From NCBI GenBank assembly GCA_010015655.1, contig ML976715.1, positions 1 to 64,000 of the forward strand: a DNA stretch of 64,000 nt. Reading direction: 5' to 3'. This document shows positions 34,851 to 46,154 of the stretch, piece after piece. Under the pieces are notes generated by a model. That model was given only the letters and a program-made list of their open reading frames with translations. It was not told the DNA's origin and made no database searches. The DNA is from Bimuria novae-zelandiae CBS 107.79. Lineage: Eukaryota; Ascomycota; Dothideomycetes; Pleosporales; Didymosphaeriaceae. Numbering within the stretch: position 1 is the stretch's first letter; each line of letters starts with the position of its first letter. Both the position numbers and the translations under genes were made by a program.

Positions 34851-36250
34851 AACTCTTTATTAAAAGATTCTTTAGTAGCGAGTACAGCGGCGCGAACTTA
34901 TACTAGCTTTATTATAAATAAAAATTTATACTACTTTACGCGATATCCTGTATCTCTATAATAAAAATAGGAACTATTCTTCTTACGGGTTTCTATTACC
35001 TCGCGCTACACCTACGTGGCTTATTTCTAGGTATTACTAGACTTGTGTCCTATAGCTCTATCTATTACTTAGTGTCTTTTGTCTTAGCTTCGTTGGCCAG
35101 ACATCCTTCTAGGGTTAGCTTAAGTAGGTTCCTAATCTACCTCGTCTGGCGCCCTATTCTTAGCAGAAAACTTTAGTAGCTATAATATATTTTAGAAGAA
35201 GTTTTCGTTAACCTTATTAACTTTCTTTTAAACCCCTTATAGGTCCTAATTATTATCTATATTTACTATAACTATTTAGTCCCGTAAGTCCTTGCGAAGG
35301 CTCTAAAAGTATAAGTTTTTTAAAATTTCTTAACTATACTCCTTAGCTTCTATAGCAAAGTTATTAAAATTAAAATTAAAGTTACGAAGCTTCTAGTTCT
35401 CTTATTATATTATAAGTAAGTAGCTACGCGCGATTTCTTTCGCTAGGTAGTTATAAAAGTTATAGTCTAGTAGCTTTTAGAGGTTAGCTTTAGTGCACCC
35501 TAGGTAGTAGTTTAAATATATAATTCCCACCGTCGCTGCACGTCCTATTAATTAACTAATAATATATCTAAGTATATTTCTAAGGCAGTCCCTATCCTCT
35601 AAGAGCTTATATTATATTACTATCTTAAAGTAGTAGTAATCCTGTTATTCGCTATTAAAGTAGGCTAAGTTAAAGATCTTAGGGTGGCGGCTTTTTTCTT
35701 AGTTTAAGATAAGCTCTACTATTAATCTCTCTAGTAGCTCTATCTGTTAGTTTACTTTTAATAGCTAATTTATACTTTTTATCTCTTAAGAGTATTATCG
35801 TATTATTAGAGGTTTTTAGCGCTCCCTTATTATTTCTTTAGTTAGCCCTTTTACTCTTTATAGTAGAGTCTAAAAAGTATCCTAGAGGTTAATAAGTGCT
35901 TTAACCTTATTTAGGAATTACTATATTTTATTCTCGTTAACTCCTAATACCTAAAGTTTAGTTATAAATAAGGAGGCTATCCTTTTATTTCCCTAGCTAT
36001 TACTCTTTTATAAGCTAATAGCTTGCTACGCATAATTATTTGCGCTAAGATATAGATCTTTAGTAAAAGGTCTTATTCTTATTTCTATAACTTCTTTATT
36101 TAGTAAAGATAGTCTTGCTAGCGTTAAGTATTTATTAAGACTGCTTTTTAATTACTTACTAGGAAGGATTCTATCTCCTCGTAGGTCTAGGCGTCGCCTT
36201 TATAGTATTTATTTATGTAAGTCCTTTAACTTCGTGTGCTGCTTCGTAGC
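34851..36250 (-). pseudogene. Ty3/gypsy gag region, RIP-mutated
   Basis: Degraded frame upstream of pol on the minus strand. A remnant nucleocapsid knuckle (AIGHKSSN) is visible near 35060. The capsid part is recognisable only by position. Confidence 0.5.
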
Positions 36251-36313
36251 TTTAGTCTATAATTATATTTAAAATCTACTTATTCTGCGATAGGTAGAAG
36301 TAATTAAATTTAA

Positions 36314-36474
36314 TATAAAGGGCTAAGTGCTTAAGGAGCTAAAGGTACTAAAAAAATACTTATAAATTTAATAAAGAGTCTAAAGTTAAGCTTTAGGCGT
36401 TAAACTTATATATCTGGGGTTCGCATAACTAAGGGTTAAGGATCCGAGGCAATAACTGGGCGTAGCCCATTACA
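36314..36474 (-). repeat. 5' LTR (161 bp) of the nested Ty3 element
   Basis: Partner of 28984-29144; ends GCGTAGCCCATTACA followed by the TAATA duplication. Confidence 0.92.
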
Positions 36475-36770
36475 TAATAGGTATATTACTACCTAATCTT
36501 AATTTTATCCTAAATAGGTTTACTTATAATTAAGAATTAGGTAATAGCTCTTTATTAGAGCTTAACTAAATTTATACGTAACTACTGTAATATTAAGCTT
36601 CTAAATAGATTAAATAGTATAAATAAATTATAGCTATTAACTTATCACCCTATAAAAAACTTTACAATAATATTAATTGTAGGTAGTTCTATAGCCTTAT
36701 TTTTAATACAGCGTTTATGGTGTTGCCTGCGCATCAGGCGAATCCGCACATTACGTGCACGGACACGGTA

Positions 36771-37193
36771 TAACTCAATTGGGACGAGCTCCTCGTAGAT
36801 CGACGCGTTATTACCGCCCGAGACATTAGCGGTGCTTCGCGTACCCCGTACCGCGTTAGTATCACAGGAATAATAATTTAGGAGAAGGATCGGAAAATAG
36901 ACACTGTGCTATGGAAATGAATTGAATTGCCCCGAGCCTTGACCTCATCACGTGATACTATTGCAACCTTGGAACCACAGAGTAAGTGTCCACGGCGATG
37001 ATCTCGGGCGCCGATACACCCCATGAGTACTCTTCGCTCTCCGATACATAATCGCTAGGCTGGAAGCTTGGACACGCTGTGTTACCCCAGGATGGGCAAT
37101 ATGTAGGCCGATTGTAATCAAGCTTTGGCATTGCACTGTATGCCTGCCTTGCTCTTCCGCGATGGCTTGTACAAAACGCAATTTAGACGCCTT
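36771..37193. other. 3' flank of the AAA ATPase gene
   Basis: GC-normal, non-RIP sequence between the right end of element A and the stop codon of the AAA gene. It starts with 25 bp identical in inverted orientation to 12519-12543. Short frames are present but have no recognisable features. Confidence 0.45.
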
Positions 37194-39589
37194 CTAGCCG
37201 TATAGCGTCCCCCTCGTGCGCTCTGTAACTTGACTCTCGTTGTGCAAGTGTTGAGTGACCTCTAGCGTCGTGAGAATGTCGTCACGATTAAGCTTAGTGC
37301 CCTTGCGCGTAGCAAGCAGTCGCGCGATTTTGAGAATGTTCTTGATCTGGCGGCCATTCATATTCAAGCGCGAGAGTTCATCCAGCTCGGTGGTGGTGAT
37401 GACGTGCGCTTGCGGCGAACTATCCAAAAAGTTCTTCCAGACGGTGCGGCGCGACGCATTGGACAGCTCTTTGTAGTTGAGCGAGATGTGGATACGCGAA
37501 GCGAAGGCAGGATCAAAAGTGTTGACTCTGTTGGTGGTAAGGAACATGGTGCCTTCGAAATATTCGAGGACTGTAGCACTAGGTCAGTATGAAAGAGATA
37601 CATCAAGAACTCTCATACTACATACCTCGCAAGAAGATTGACACGAGCTTGTTCCGCTCGAGCTCGTGTAGCGATCGCTCTTCCAGGAAAACGTCTGCTT
37701 CATCAAGTAAAAGCACACTATTCCAGCGCGTGCACATCTCCAAAGTGTCGTGGAGCTTCGACTCAATTCGGCGTGGGTCTAATCCCAGGTCGCCTGCGCT
37801 CATCATGTAGAGAGGAACCTTCATCTCTTCCGCAACTGATTCGGCAGTGAGCGTCTTGCCAACACCTGGTGGGCCACAGAGCAAGATGATCATGCCCCGC
37901 CCCTTGCCTTCAATCACGTCATCGAAAGCCGCGCGATGCTCCTGCTGTGACTCCGTGAAGCCTAGTATTAGCTCCTTTTGGTTCTTGGGCAGCACCAAGC
38001 GGTCGAAAGCGTCCTTTTGCCACTCGATCTCCTTAACACAGTTGACGAAGAAGTTAAGCCACATCTTGTTCTTCAGGCTGTAGCCTCGTAATAGAGGCGT
38101 GCATATAAGCTTTTGTTCCGTCGTCAGCGGCGGTCGCTTGGCGGCATCCTCTTCATCTGCAAAATGGCCATCAAGAGGCATTCCGTCCGCATAGTCATCA
38201 TAACCAGGTTCAAAGTAGTCGTCGTCTTCTGCGGATTCCGCTCCTTCGGCAATCGCGCCGTCGTCTTCGTCACCATCGTCTGACTCACCGTCGGAGTCGT
38301 GCGCGTCGTTGGTAGCGAACCGCGTGGTATATATGGCATGACCAGGATCGAAATGGTTCCAACCATAAGTGTCAATCACGATCTGTTAAAGTTAGAATCA
38401 AACGTACTCGGTGGAGATATAAGATGTTACTGACTCGGCCTTTGACCTGATACTTGTTCTTGCTTCCAAACTCACCCCAATGCCAAGCAACCCCATCGTA
38501 TGCCTTGTAGTTGACGCCAGCTAGTTCCTCGACCTTAGAACCACGCTCAATCAGTCTCGCTTTAACTTCCTCTGCCTTTGGGTGGTATTCTAGTGGGAAC
38601 ACTCGCAGGTGGGGAATAGATCGCGTGCCGACATAAGCAGACACGGATACATTGATCTGGCTGGTTCCAAAGGAAGATCCATCCCAGTCGACGAATTTAC
38701 CAACGACCCAAAAGCACGGATTGCCTCCGGCATCCTGTCCATATTTAGTGCTTTGTAACTGCAAGGCGGTCTCTTGGCCATCTTGTCGCGTGAATAGAGT
38801 TGCCCCTGGTTGGAAGAGGGTCCAGAGATATTCGTACGTCATAACACGTTTGTTCTTCATGTCTTGAGACGTGTCAATGAGGTCCTTGAATTCCTTGACA
38901 AGAATACTCTGCAGGAGGTTGGCATGTTCTTTAGTCGTCCGCTGTTCTTCGGTTTCATCGCCAATCTTGGCGATGGCAGCCTGGAGCTCCGCCCATCGAT
39001 GAATTAGAGGCTCGAACTTGCCGGAGAACTCCAGGCGGTTGAGGTCTGTCGTGATCCCAGGATAGTTCTTAAGCACACTTCCGAGCAGCTTCTTGAGTAG
39101 GGGGCTTTGGACAACGATAGAATGTATCGCGAGTACCTTGGAGGGATCCTGGTAGACCTTGACATGGCGGACAAGCAACGACCATTTGGCCGTCTTGTCG
39201 TTTTCTACGGCGACGCCCAGATCTTCTGGTTCAGTTTCCTGCCACTGGTAGCGGCCCTTCTTATCCTCCTTGCCGGAGTAGAGATCCTTGATACCAGTCT
39301 TCATGCCTGGATCGCATGGCTCCTCGTCTTCCGTCTCGTCGGGTTTGCTGACATCCTTGGCGTCATTCTTGTCCGTTCCAGCCTTAATACCGTTAGGCTT
39401 GGGCACTTCTAGCTCTATCGGGGCCTCGGAAGAGGAGGTTGAGGAGGCTGAGGCGGCTCTGCGTATGGCAAGCTGCTTGAACTTCTCTAGGCTCTGAACC
39501 TGATGCGGCATGGTTCTGGTCGGGCTGCTTCCTCTTGAACCTCTTGGAAAACCTCCGCGCACGGGTCCGCGTCCGCGTCCGCCAAACAT
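37194..39589 (-). CDS. AAA+ ATPase with RG-rich N-terminus, 762 aa, two introns
   Basis: Exons 39589-38435, 38382-37626 and 37570-37194. Intron 1 is 52 bp (GTCAGT donor, CTAAC branch, CAG acceptor); intron 2 is 55 bp (GTATGT donor, TACTGAC branch, CAG acceptor). Joined, they give an intact 762-codon frame. The N-terminus is Arg/Gly-rich (MFGGRGRGPVRGGFPRG). It is followed by the conserved N-terminal region seen in many fungal AAA proteins of this type (MTYEYLWTLFQPG, YKAYDGVAWHWG) and an acidic linker (about residues 413-448). The ATPase core has Walker A GPPGVGKT (about 555-562), Walker B LLLDEADVF (about 609-617) and a second region of homology TTNRVNTFDPAFASRI. It probably uses ATP to remodel proteins or protein-nucleic acid complexes; the substrate is unknown. 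GC-normal and free of RIP. Confidence 0.9.
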
Positions 39590-40175
39590 TCAATATTGAG
39601 TGATTTTGAAGTTACCCCAGGATGAGCAACACAAGGTGAGCAGGGCTGTTGCGGCGGACGAAATTTAACAGCAAAGGTTATTTTTGTAGTGGGGTAAAAC
39701 TGCAGTTTTCCACAGGGTGAAGGACGGGTGTTTTATGGTCAGCCAGCCTTGTTGCCTGGTACGTCCGGTGTGGTGAGTGGGCGGTGCCGCGGTCGCCTAG
39801 CACGCGTAGGTCATAGTGCTCAGATGTTAGGTGAGAGCACGTGGTAAGACAGCACAACACAACGCTGTGGCGTCCATTCAGCTGCACTCTTCGTGTTCCA
39901 CGGCGTTTGCAACGTCACCCGAGGTAGGCAATCGCGGAGACGGGCACCTTCCTCATCAGCCCCCAAAACTTGATGCTGTGGAGAGTGCCTTTACCGCGCG
40001 AGTGCGCCAGGCACCAGCGGGTGAGGTCATCAGAGGAGCCACCGGAGGAGTCATTGCATGTACGACCGTTTAGGACGCTATAGATGGCGTGGGTATCCTT
40101 TGTAATCGCCCTTCAGAAGACGAGGCACCAACGCCAACCGTGGGTCGTGTACGAAGTCGACCCGCGGGTTGGGAC
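39590..40175. other. 5' flank of the AAA ATPase gene
   Basis: GC-normal, non-RIP sequence that would carry the promoter and 5' leader of the AAA gene. It ends at the left terminus of transposon F. No gene was recognised. Confidence 0.5.
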
Positions 40176-40772
40176 TACCGTATCTTGGCAGTCAGTGCAC
40201 CACGTCAGTCAGTGCACCACCCCACCATGCAACACCTCAACTTCAACACGCCGCATCTCCACCAGTATAGATCCAATTAAAGCTGCGATCACGGCAATCG
40301 AATCACGAGAGCTAGGAGAATTTTTCTTATATAGATAAGTTATAAAAGAACATAGTGTTATACATACTATATTAATACGTAGACACTAACGCGTCAGGCA
40401 GGCGCGTGTAGCTACTAACTTTACACGTTAAAATCTTAGCCTAGAACAAGAAATAACGTACTCCACAAGCGAGTGGCCGGCACAAGCGAGTGGCCAGAAA
40501 TGCCAAGACCCTGTCAAAACATACTATTACCTATAGTATAACGCGATATCTTAACTACTTAACTAATTATTAAAATTAAAAAAAGCCTAATTATAGCTTA
40601 TATTTTAGGCTATAAAAAGAGACGCGCTACTTTTAATTTTATACGCTATAGTGGTTTATAGCGTTATTAAAAATTACTAAAATAAATACACGCTAAAGTA
40701 ACTTTTAAATTTAACTATATACCTAACTTTATAAATCCTCTTTTAATAGAGGAGGAAGTAATTATTTAGTAT

Positions 40773-40991
40773 TATTAGAACAAGGTCCCTTTAGTAGTAT
40801 GACTACCATGGATAACCGAGTGGGAGAGGGACAAGGCGGGGTGGCTGCAACATATTGTCTTGACTATCGTGTATTGTCTTGAGTCCTGTATCAACCGTGA
40901 CAAGGACGTTATAGTGGGGCTACCTTTACGTGCAGCAAGTACCACGGGCCTACCTTCCACTAATCTAGACTAAACCCATATATTCTTAACA
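40773..40991 (-). repeat. 3' LTR (219 bp) of the copia element
   Basis: Near-identical to 45931-46149 and of the same length. The outer end TATTAGAAC is probably TGTTAGAAC changed by RIP; the inner end is TTCTTAACA on the plus strand. Confidence 0.93.
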
Positions 40992-41009
40992 CTCCCCCTT
41001 AGGACAGGT

Positions 41010-44000
41010 CTAGTCTATAGATAACTCCTAGTTAGTTCTTAAATCTCTTAAATGCCACTCGCTGCAAAGGCTTTATTATTTTATTAGTAACTATGTCTAT
41101 AGTTGGCACGTAAGCTACATTAAGTCTGCCTTATTCTGCCAGGTCCCTAATAAAGTAATAACAAACGTCGATGTGCTTTAATCTTTCGTGAAGGTAAGGG
41201 TTCTTTATAAGTGTAATAGCGCCCTGATTGTCGCCCAACATCTGAACCTTGTTAGTGTCTTTTCTAATGTACTTTAGGAATCTAAAGTCTCTAAATACTT
41301 AAGTAATTTACTGGTCTTGCTTGCAGCATGTTAAAAGCGCGATATACTTAGATTCGCAACTTAACGTTGCAACTAATCGTTGCTTCTTACTAGACTATAA
41401 TATTAGACCTCTATAGAACATTATAGTGCTTCCTAAGACGCTCTTTTGGTCTATAGTATCGCTTGCCTAGTTAGCATCTAAGTAGACAACAAATTGTGAG
41501 TATGCTCCCCCTAGTCTGTAGCGTAGTTTTATTGTGACTATTAACCTAAGGTACCGTAATAGGTTCTTTAATGCATGGCTATAGTGTTCTGCTAGATCGC
41601 TCATGTATTAGCTTAGTTTTCTAAGGGTGAATGTAATATCTGGACGTGTAAGAACTATAGCGAATATTAAGCTTCTAATTCCTTGCTGGTACTCGGTTAT
41701 GTTAATTCGGGTGTTGTTATTAGTAGTTAGCCTAAATAAGGTGTAATTAGCAGATAAGATCTTCCTATCTTTATACTTCTTACTTAATATTCTAAACTTA
41801 TTAAGTACTACGCGTAGGTATTACTCTTAGTTAAGGAAGATTATACGGTGCTTTCTATCTCTCGTAACTCGCACTCTAAGGACTTTATCTACCTCCCCTA
41901 GGTTCTTAGCGTTAAATCGTCTAGAAAGCTTCTTCTAGAACTACTTAGTCTAAGATTGCTCCTTTGCCGCTACAAGGACGTCGTTAACGTAGACTAGGAT
42001 TCGAATCTTTCTCTCCTTATAGATAAATATATAAGGGTCTGCAAGGCTTTGTACAAATCCCTATATAAGAAGCTCTTTCTTTATTAATAGGTTCTAGTCT
42101 TAAGTAGCTTGCTTTAGTCCGTATAGGCTTTAAAAGACTTTTAGGACATATCCTTTCTTAACATGAACTCCTTTTAGTGGCTTAAGGAGGATCTGTTCCT
42201 TAAGGTGAGACTCAGTAAACGCATTCTTAATATTATAATAAAAACATTCTAAGTCATCTGCTGCGATAGTGGCCAGGAATAAACGTAAGGTATCTATGCG
42301 GATAGTTAGCGCAAAGGTCTCGTTATAGTCAATACCCTATACTTAGGTAAAACCCCTTGCTACAAGGCGTGCCTTAAATCGTTTAACTATCCCGTCTAGC
42401 TTAGTCTTAATTATAAAAACCTACTTTAAGTTAACTATGTTCGCGTCTTTTGCCAGTAAGGCTTCTTCCCAGGTTCTATTTTCTATTAGTAAGATTATCT
42501 CCTCCAGCACTACTACTTTTTATTAATTTCCGTACTTTGGGTCGTGGATAGCTTGTTAATATATCTAGGGAATCCGAATTCCTGCAATCTTAGTTGCTAG
42601 AAAGGCTTTTTTAAAAGTCCGTGCTTGCTCGTCCGTAAAGTTGACTCGTGCCAGCATAGCTTTAATAATTTTCTAGAATCTTTTATCTTCTATAGTGTCT
42701 TCGCTAGACCTCTTGCGTTTAGACCCTCTTATAAAGTATCGTAGAGCTTCTGGCAAGACTTTAATAGGTTTTCTAGGCTCTTCGTTCACTAGGTCGGGTA
42801 CTCGCTTACCTTAAGGCAGAGCTATAGGAAGAGCAGCGTTTAGCTTCCTTAGTCTTCCTCTTCCACGCTTAATTAGCTCGGGAGTTGGTTCTACTTGTTC
42901 TATAGGCGATGGTTCTATTTGCTCCGTAGTTGGTGGTTCTATCTCGTCTGTAGTTGGTGGTTCTATTTGTTTTATAGCGGCTTGTTCTGTCAGTTCTGCA
43001 GGAGCTGGTTGAGCGGGAGTTGGTTAAGTAGTAGTTAATTTAGTAGGAGTAGGATCTTTCCTTAGTTTTCCTCTTGGTTTTTGGTCTGGCATAGTATTTT
43101 GCGTTCCCTGTAATCTAGCTAGGATGTTTCGTAACTATAGTTCGACCCTCCCTCCAGGCGTGTGTTCGTCCACTAATATATAGCTTAATCTTAAGGTGTA
43201 TCCTAGTTCTAGCGAATAGAACTTAAACTGCTTGTTTATTATCTTAGAATAGCCTATAAATACTCTAACTCTGCCGCGGTCTATAAGCTTGTCGTGTCGT
43301 TAATCTTCTAAAATTATCTTAGGGTAGATGTAGGAGTAGCACTTGCTCCCCTATACACGGATATAGTTAATAAATAGCGTCTTTCCCGTAAAAGCCTCTT
43401 CAGGGCTAACTTACTTTCTATTAATTGTAGGTCCTGTATTAGTGCGGTTTCGCATATATGTATCTGCCTCCATAGCTTTGTCCTAGAACTTAATTAGTAG
43501 ACCAGCGTCCTTAAGCATTACTCTTATGTCAGCTTCTATAGTTTAGATATTTCGCTTAGCTAGTCCATTTTAATGTAATAACGTAATTGTAGTAGGCTAT
43601 AGTTCTACTCCTTATATAACTCTCTATTCCTTAACTTATTGCAAGAGTTCTAGTGCGTTATTAGTCCTAGCAGCTTTAACTTTTTCGTTAGTTTAATGTT
43701 TAATAAAGGTCTTTTAGACTTTAAGTTCCTTTTATGCGTCTCCCTTATGCTTTAATAAGATAACCTAGTTCTTCCGCGTGTAGCTATTAATAATAAGGAG
43801 GAACCATCGGTTTCCTCTTAGAGATATTAGAAAGGGTCCTATAATATTAAACTATATTAAAGCTAGCTTTGTAGCCTTGTGCTCTCTTAGCTGCTTAGGG
43901 ATACTATTCCTTATCTTTATTAAGGCGCAGACTTCGCAGGGTTCTATCTTTTCTGGTACTTAAATCTTCTTCTAGAGGGTTGTGACTTCGTGGAGTTTCG

Positions 44001-45571
44001 CGATCTTTGCAGGCCCCAGGTGTGCGAAGCGTCTGTGATACAGTAAGTATCTTTCTTTTTCGCCAGTCTTAAGTTCCATTTCGTTAAATTCTGCTAGTGT
44101 ATACTATTCTGTGCTTGGGAATGCCATCTCTCGGTATCCATCGGCAATATGTAACACCACATAGAGGCTATTATCTATAGTTGCTTTAATGATTGTCTTC
44201 TTTCCCAGTTTGAAACACAGTGTATTTAAGTTAAATTAACCCTTTAGGCCTGCTGCGCAAATTCGTCTCCCTAATAATAGATTAACTCTAAGTTTAAGTA
44301 CAAGTAGTATATCTAAAAGCTATATTAACGACCTGTCTTTACACACTACTTAAGCTTCTCCCTTCTAGTCTATATATAACTCTCCCCCTCTAACCTAAAC
44401 AAGTCTTCGCTTGATCTTGATCATCCGTCTAAACAATGAGGGTTGGTTAGACATGTGTGAGGAAGCGCCAGTGTCGCCGGCCTAGGTGGATAAAGAGGCC
44501 TTACTAACGATGTCTTTTAAAAGACAGCATGTCTCGATTTCCTCGTCTTCTAAGTCTAAGGTACTAGTTAATATCTCTAGCTTTAATTCTAACCTACCTT
44601 CTTCTTTGGCTCTATATACTTTACTAGTCTTTTTATTAGATTTCCTAGGCTTAACAGGCGGCTTAAGCAGCTTTAAAGGGGACAGCTTCTTCTTCCTTCA
44701 CTTCTTCTTAGCTTTATATTCCCTTAGGAGCTTTTAAGCCTTCGCAAGCTTTAAATAGTCTCGCATGTAGTGAGATTTGTCGTAAAGGTAGCACTAGATG
44801 CCGAACGTAGCGCTAGGTTTAGAGTTAGATAACAGGTCCCTGTTGCCTCGCTTGTGTGGCGGAACGTACTTGTGGGCTTTTCGGAATGCTGGAAGAGCTT
44901 GTTTGTTGGTATCTTGCTAGTCTCGGACCTCCTTCTCTTCCAGGAACTTAAGCTTTTGTTCGATAGTAAGGTTAAGCTAGGCATTTAGGGTGTCAATCCT
45001 AGTTCTAAAACTTAGAGGGAGTAATTTAATAAGAATAAGTAGTAGTGTAGCGTCTTTATAGGCTTTATTAGTGTTAGCGTCTGCTAAGACAAGCTTGCGC
45101 TAGTAATCCTTTAGCTTTTCCTATAATCTAATAATTATGCTCTTAGAATTAAATGTAAATATCTAGATCCTAGTTATGTACATGTTAGCGGCGATAGCGT
45201 TAGCTTAGGTGTACTTCTTTCGCAGGTAAGCCTAGAACTAGAGCAGTGTTATACTTATTAATAAGGGCCTAGTTGTTATTACTAAGGGATCTAAATAGAA
45301 GGTTAATTATAATTACCTTATCCTCTAGGTACTTGTCTCTCTTGTCGACATTAATGCGGGCCTTGATAGTCTTATTATCTATAATGTCTAGTCCTTTCAT
45401 AGCATCTAACAGGTCTTTAGTAGTAATAATTTAGCAGTGCTCCTCCAGGCTTCTTTCGCACACGTAAAAGACTCTTTTCCCTCTTAGCTTGACTTTGTTC
45501 TGGCGGAACCAACCATTATAATTCTCTGCTATAAGTTTGGGAATCTTCCACTTTTCCTTCTCTTCGGCCAT
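41010..45571 (-). pseudogene. copia gag-pol polyprotein, RIP-mutated
   Basis: The frame opens at about 45571 with MAEEKEKWKIPKL...NYNGWF, a typical copia gag start. A nucleocapsid knuckle is near 44790 (CYLYDKSHYMRDY, with its first and last Cys changed). The protease motif GDTGASSHMSNQ is intact at about 44444-44480. Integrase fragments follow at about 43200-44100. The reverse transcriptase box reads RILVYVNDVLVA near 41985 (YVDD changed to YVND). RNase H remnants with SRSSTESE-like context lie toward 41400. Several TAA/TAG stops. Confidence 0.85.
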
Positions 45572-45911
45572 CATGTGTGTGCGGATGTGAGGAGGCTCAC
45601 ACGTGTCGGTTGCAGGTGGTGCAGGCGGTGCAGGCAGTATGCAAGCGATGCTAGCAGCGTAAGGTGTATGCGAGTGGTATGTATGTATGCGTTATGCTGC
45701 AGGCAGTGCAGTCGTTGTCAATTCTCGAGCGTGGAGAAGGTGTGTATAGGTGAAGTTAATTCCTGCTTGAATCTAAGCCCTGCGCGACTTTAGTCGATAA
45801 CTAATTCCTTTTATAAATTATAGCTAAGTCCTTCGTAACTCTTAAGGTTTTTTTTTTTCGAATCTAAGTCCTGCGCGACTCTGGTGGTATTAAAATAATA
45901 ACGTTAGCTTT

Positions 45912-45930
45912 GGCAACCGGGCTCATAACC
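45912..45930 (-). promoter_or_regulatory. putative primer binding site of the copia element
   Basis: Immediately inside the 5' LTR the minus strand reads GGTTATGAGCCCGGTTGCC. The first 12 bases complement GGGCUCAUAACC, the anticodon stem-loop (CAU) of initiator tRNA-Met, rather than a tRNA 3' end. This would fit priming by a cleaved tRNA half, as established for Drosophila copia. Confidence 0.55.
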
Positions 45931-46149
45931 TATTAAAACAAGATCCCTTTAGTAGTATAACTACTATAAATAACCAAGTAGGAGAGGGACAAGGCGGGAT
46001 GGCTATAACATATTGTCTTAACTATCGTGTATTGTCTTGAGTCCCGTATCAACCGTGACGAGGACGTTATAGTGGGGCTACCTTCACGTGCAGCAAGTAC
46101 CACGGGCCCACCTTCCACCAATCTGGACTGAACCCATATATTCTTAACA
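45931..46149 (-). repeat. 5' LTR (219 bp) of the copia element
   Basis: Partner of 40773-40991; ends TTCTTAACA followed by the AGTAT duplication. Confidence 0.93.
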
Positions 46150-46154
46150 AGTAT

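Larger units (their letters stand above)
28984..36474 (-). mobile_element. Ty3/gypsy chromovirus with short LTRs, nested in A
   Basis: 7491 bp, with 161-bp LTRs at both ends and perfect 5-bp duplications TAATA (28979-28983 and 36475-36479). The polyprotein reads leftward on the minus strand: gag, protease, reverse transcriptase, RNase H, integrase, chromodomain. Between the chromodomain (ending about 31050) and the 3' LTR (28984-29144) lies about 1.9 kb of additional sequence, which holds a plus-strand frame. RIP is heavy throughout. Confidence 0.94.
16832..36768 (+). mobile_element. pogo/Fot1-like transposon A, exploded by nested insertions
   Basis: Both ends are present with TA duplications at 16830-16831 and 36769-36770. 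The ends read CCGTGTCCGTG inward. The right end has two tandem 17-bp motifs; the left has one. A's own DNA is only 16832-17079, 28072-28983 and 36480-36768, which line up with the intact-length relative E (18537-20635). The left part stops at the position of E's CACCCCA and the right part resumes at E's GCAAGAGGAGGAGCTTG. Between these lie B, C and D; farther right, the Ty3 element at 28984-36474 interrupts the equivalent of E's TTTTAGAGCCATAGGC. A is far more RIP-mutated than E. Confidence 0.93.
40773..46149 (-). mobile_element. copia (Ty1-type) retrotransposon nested in G
   Basis: 5377 bp with 219-bp LTRs at 40773-40991 and 45931-46149 and a perfect 5-bp duplication AGTAT (40768-40772 and 46150-46154). 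Protein order on the minus strand is gag, protease, integrase, reverse transcriptase, as in the copia superfamily. It is RIP-mutated but less so than G. Confidence 0.95.

Noticed and set aside
45575..45793. 72-codon plus-strand frame with many Cys
   Set aside because: It lies in the 5' untranslated region of the copia element and opposite the gag start; repeats of GTGCAGGCGG create the Cys/Arg pattern.
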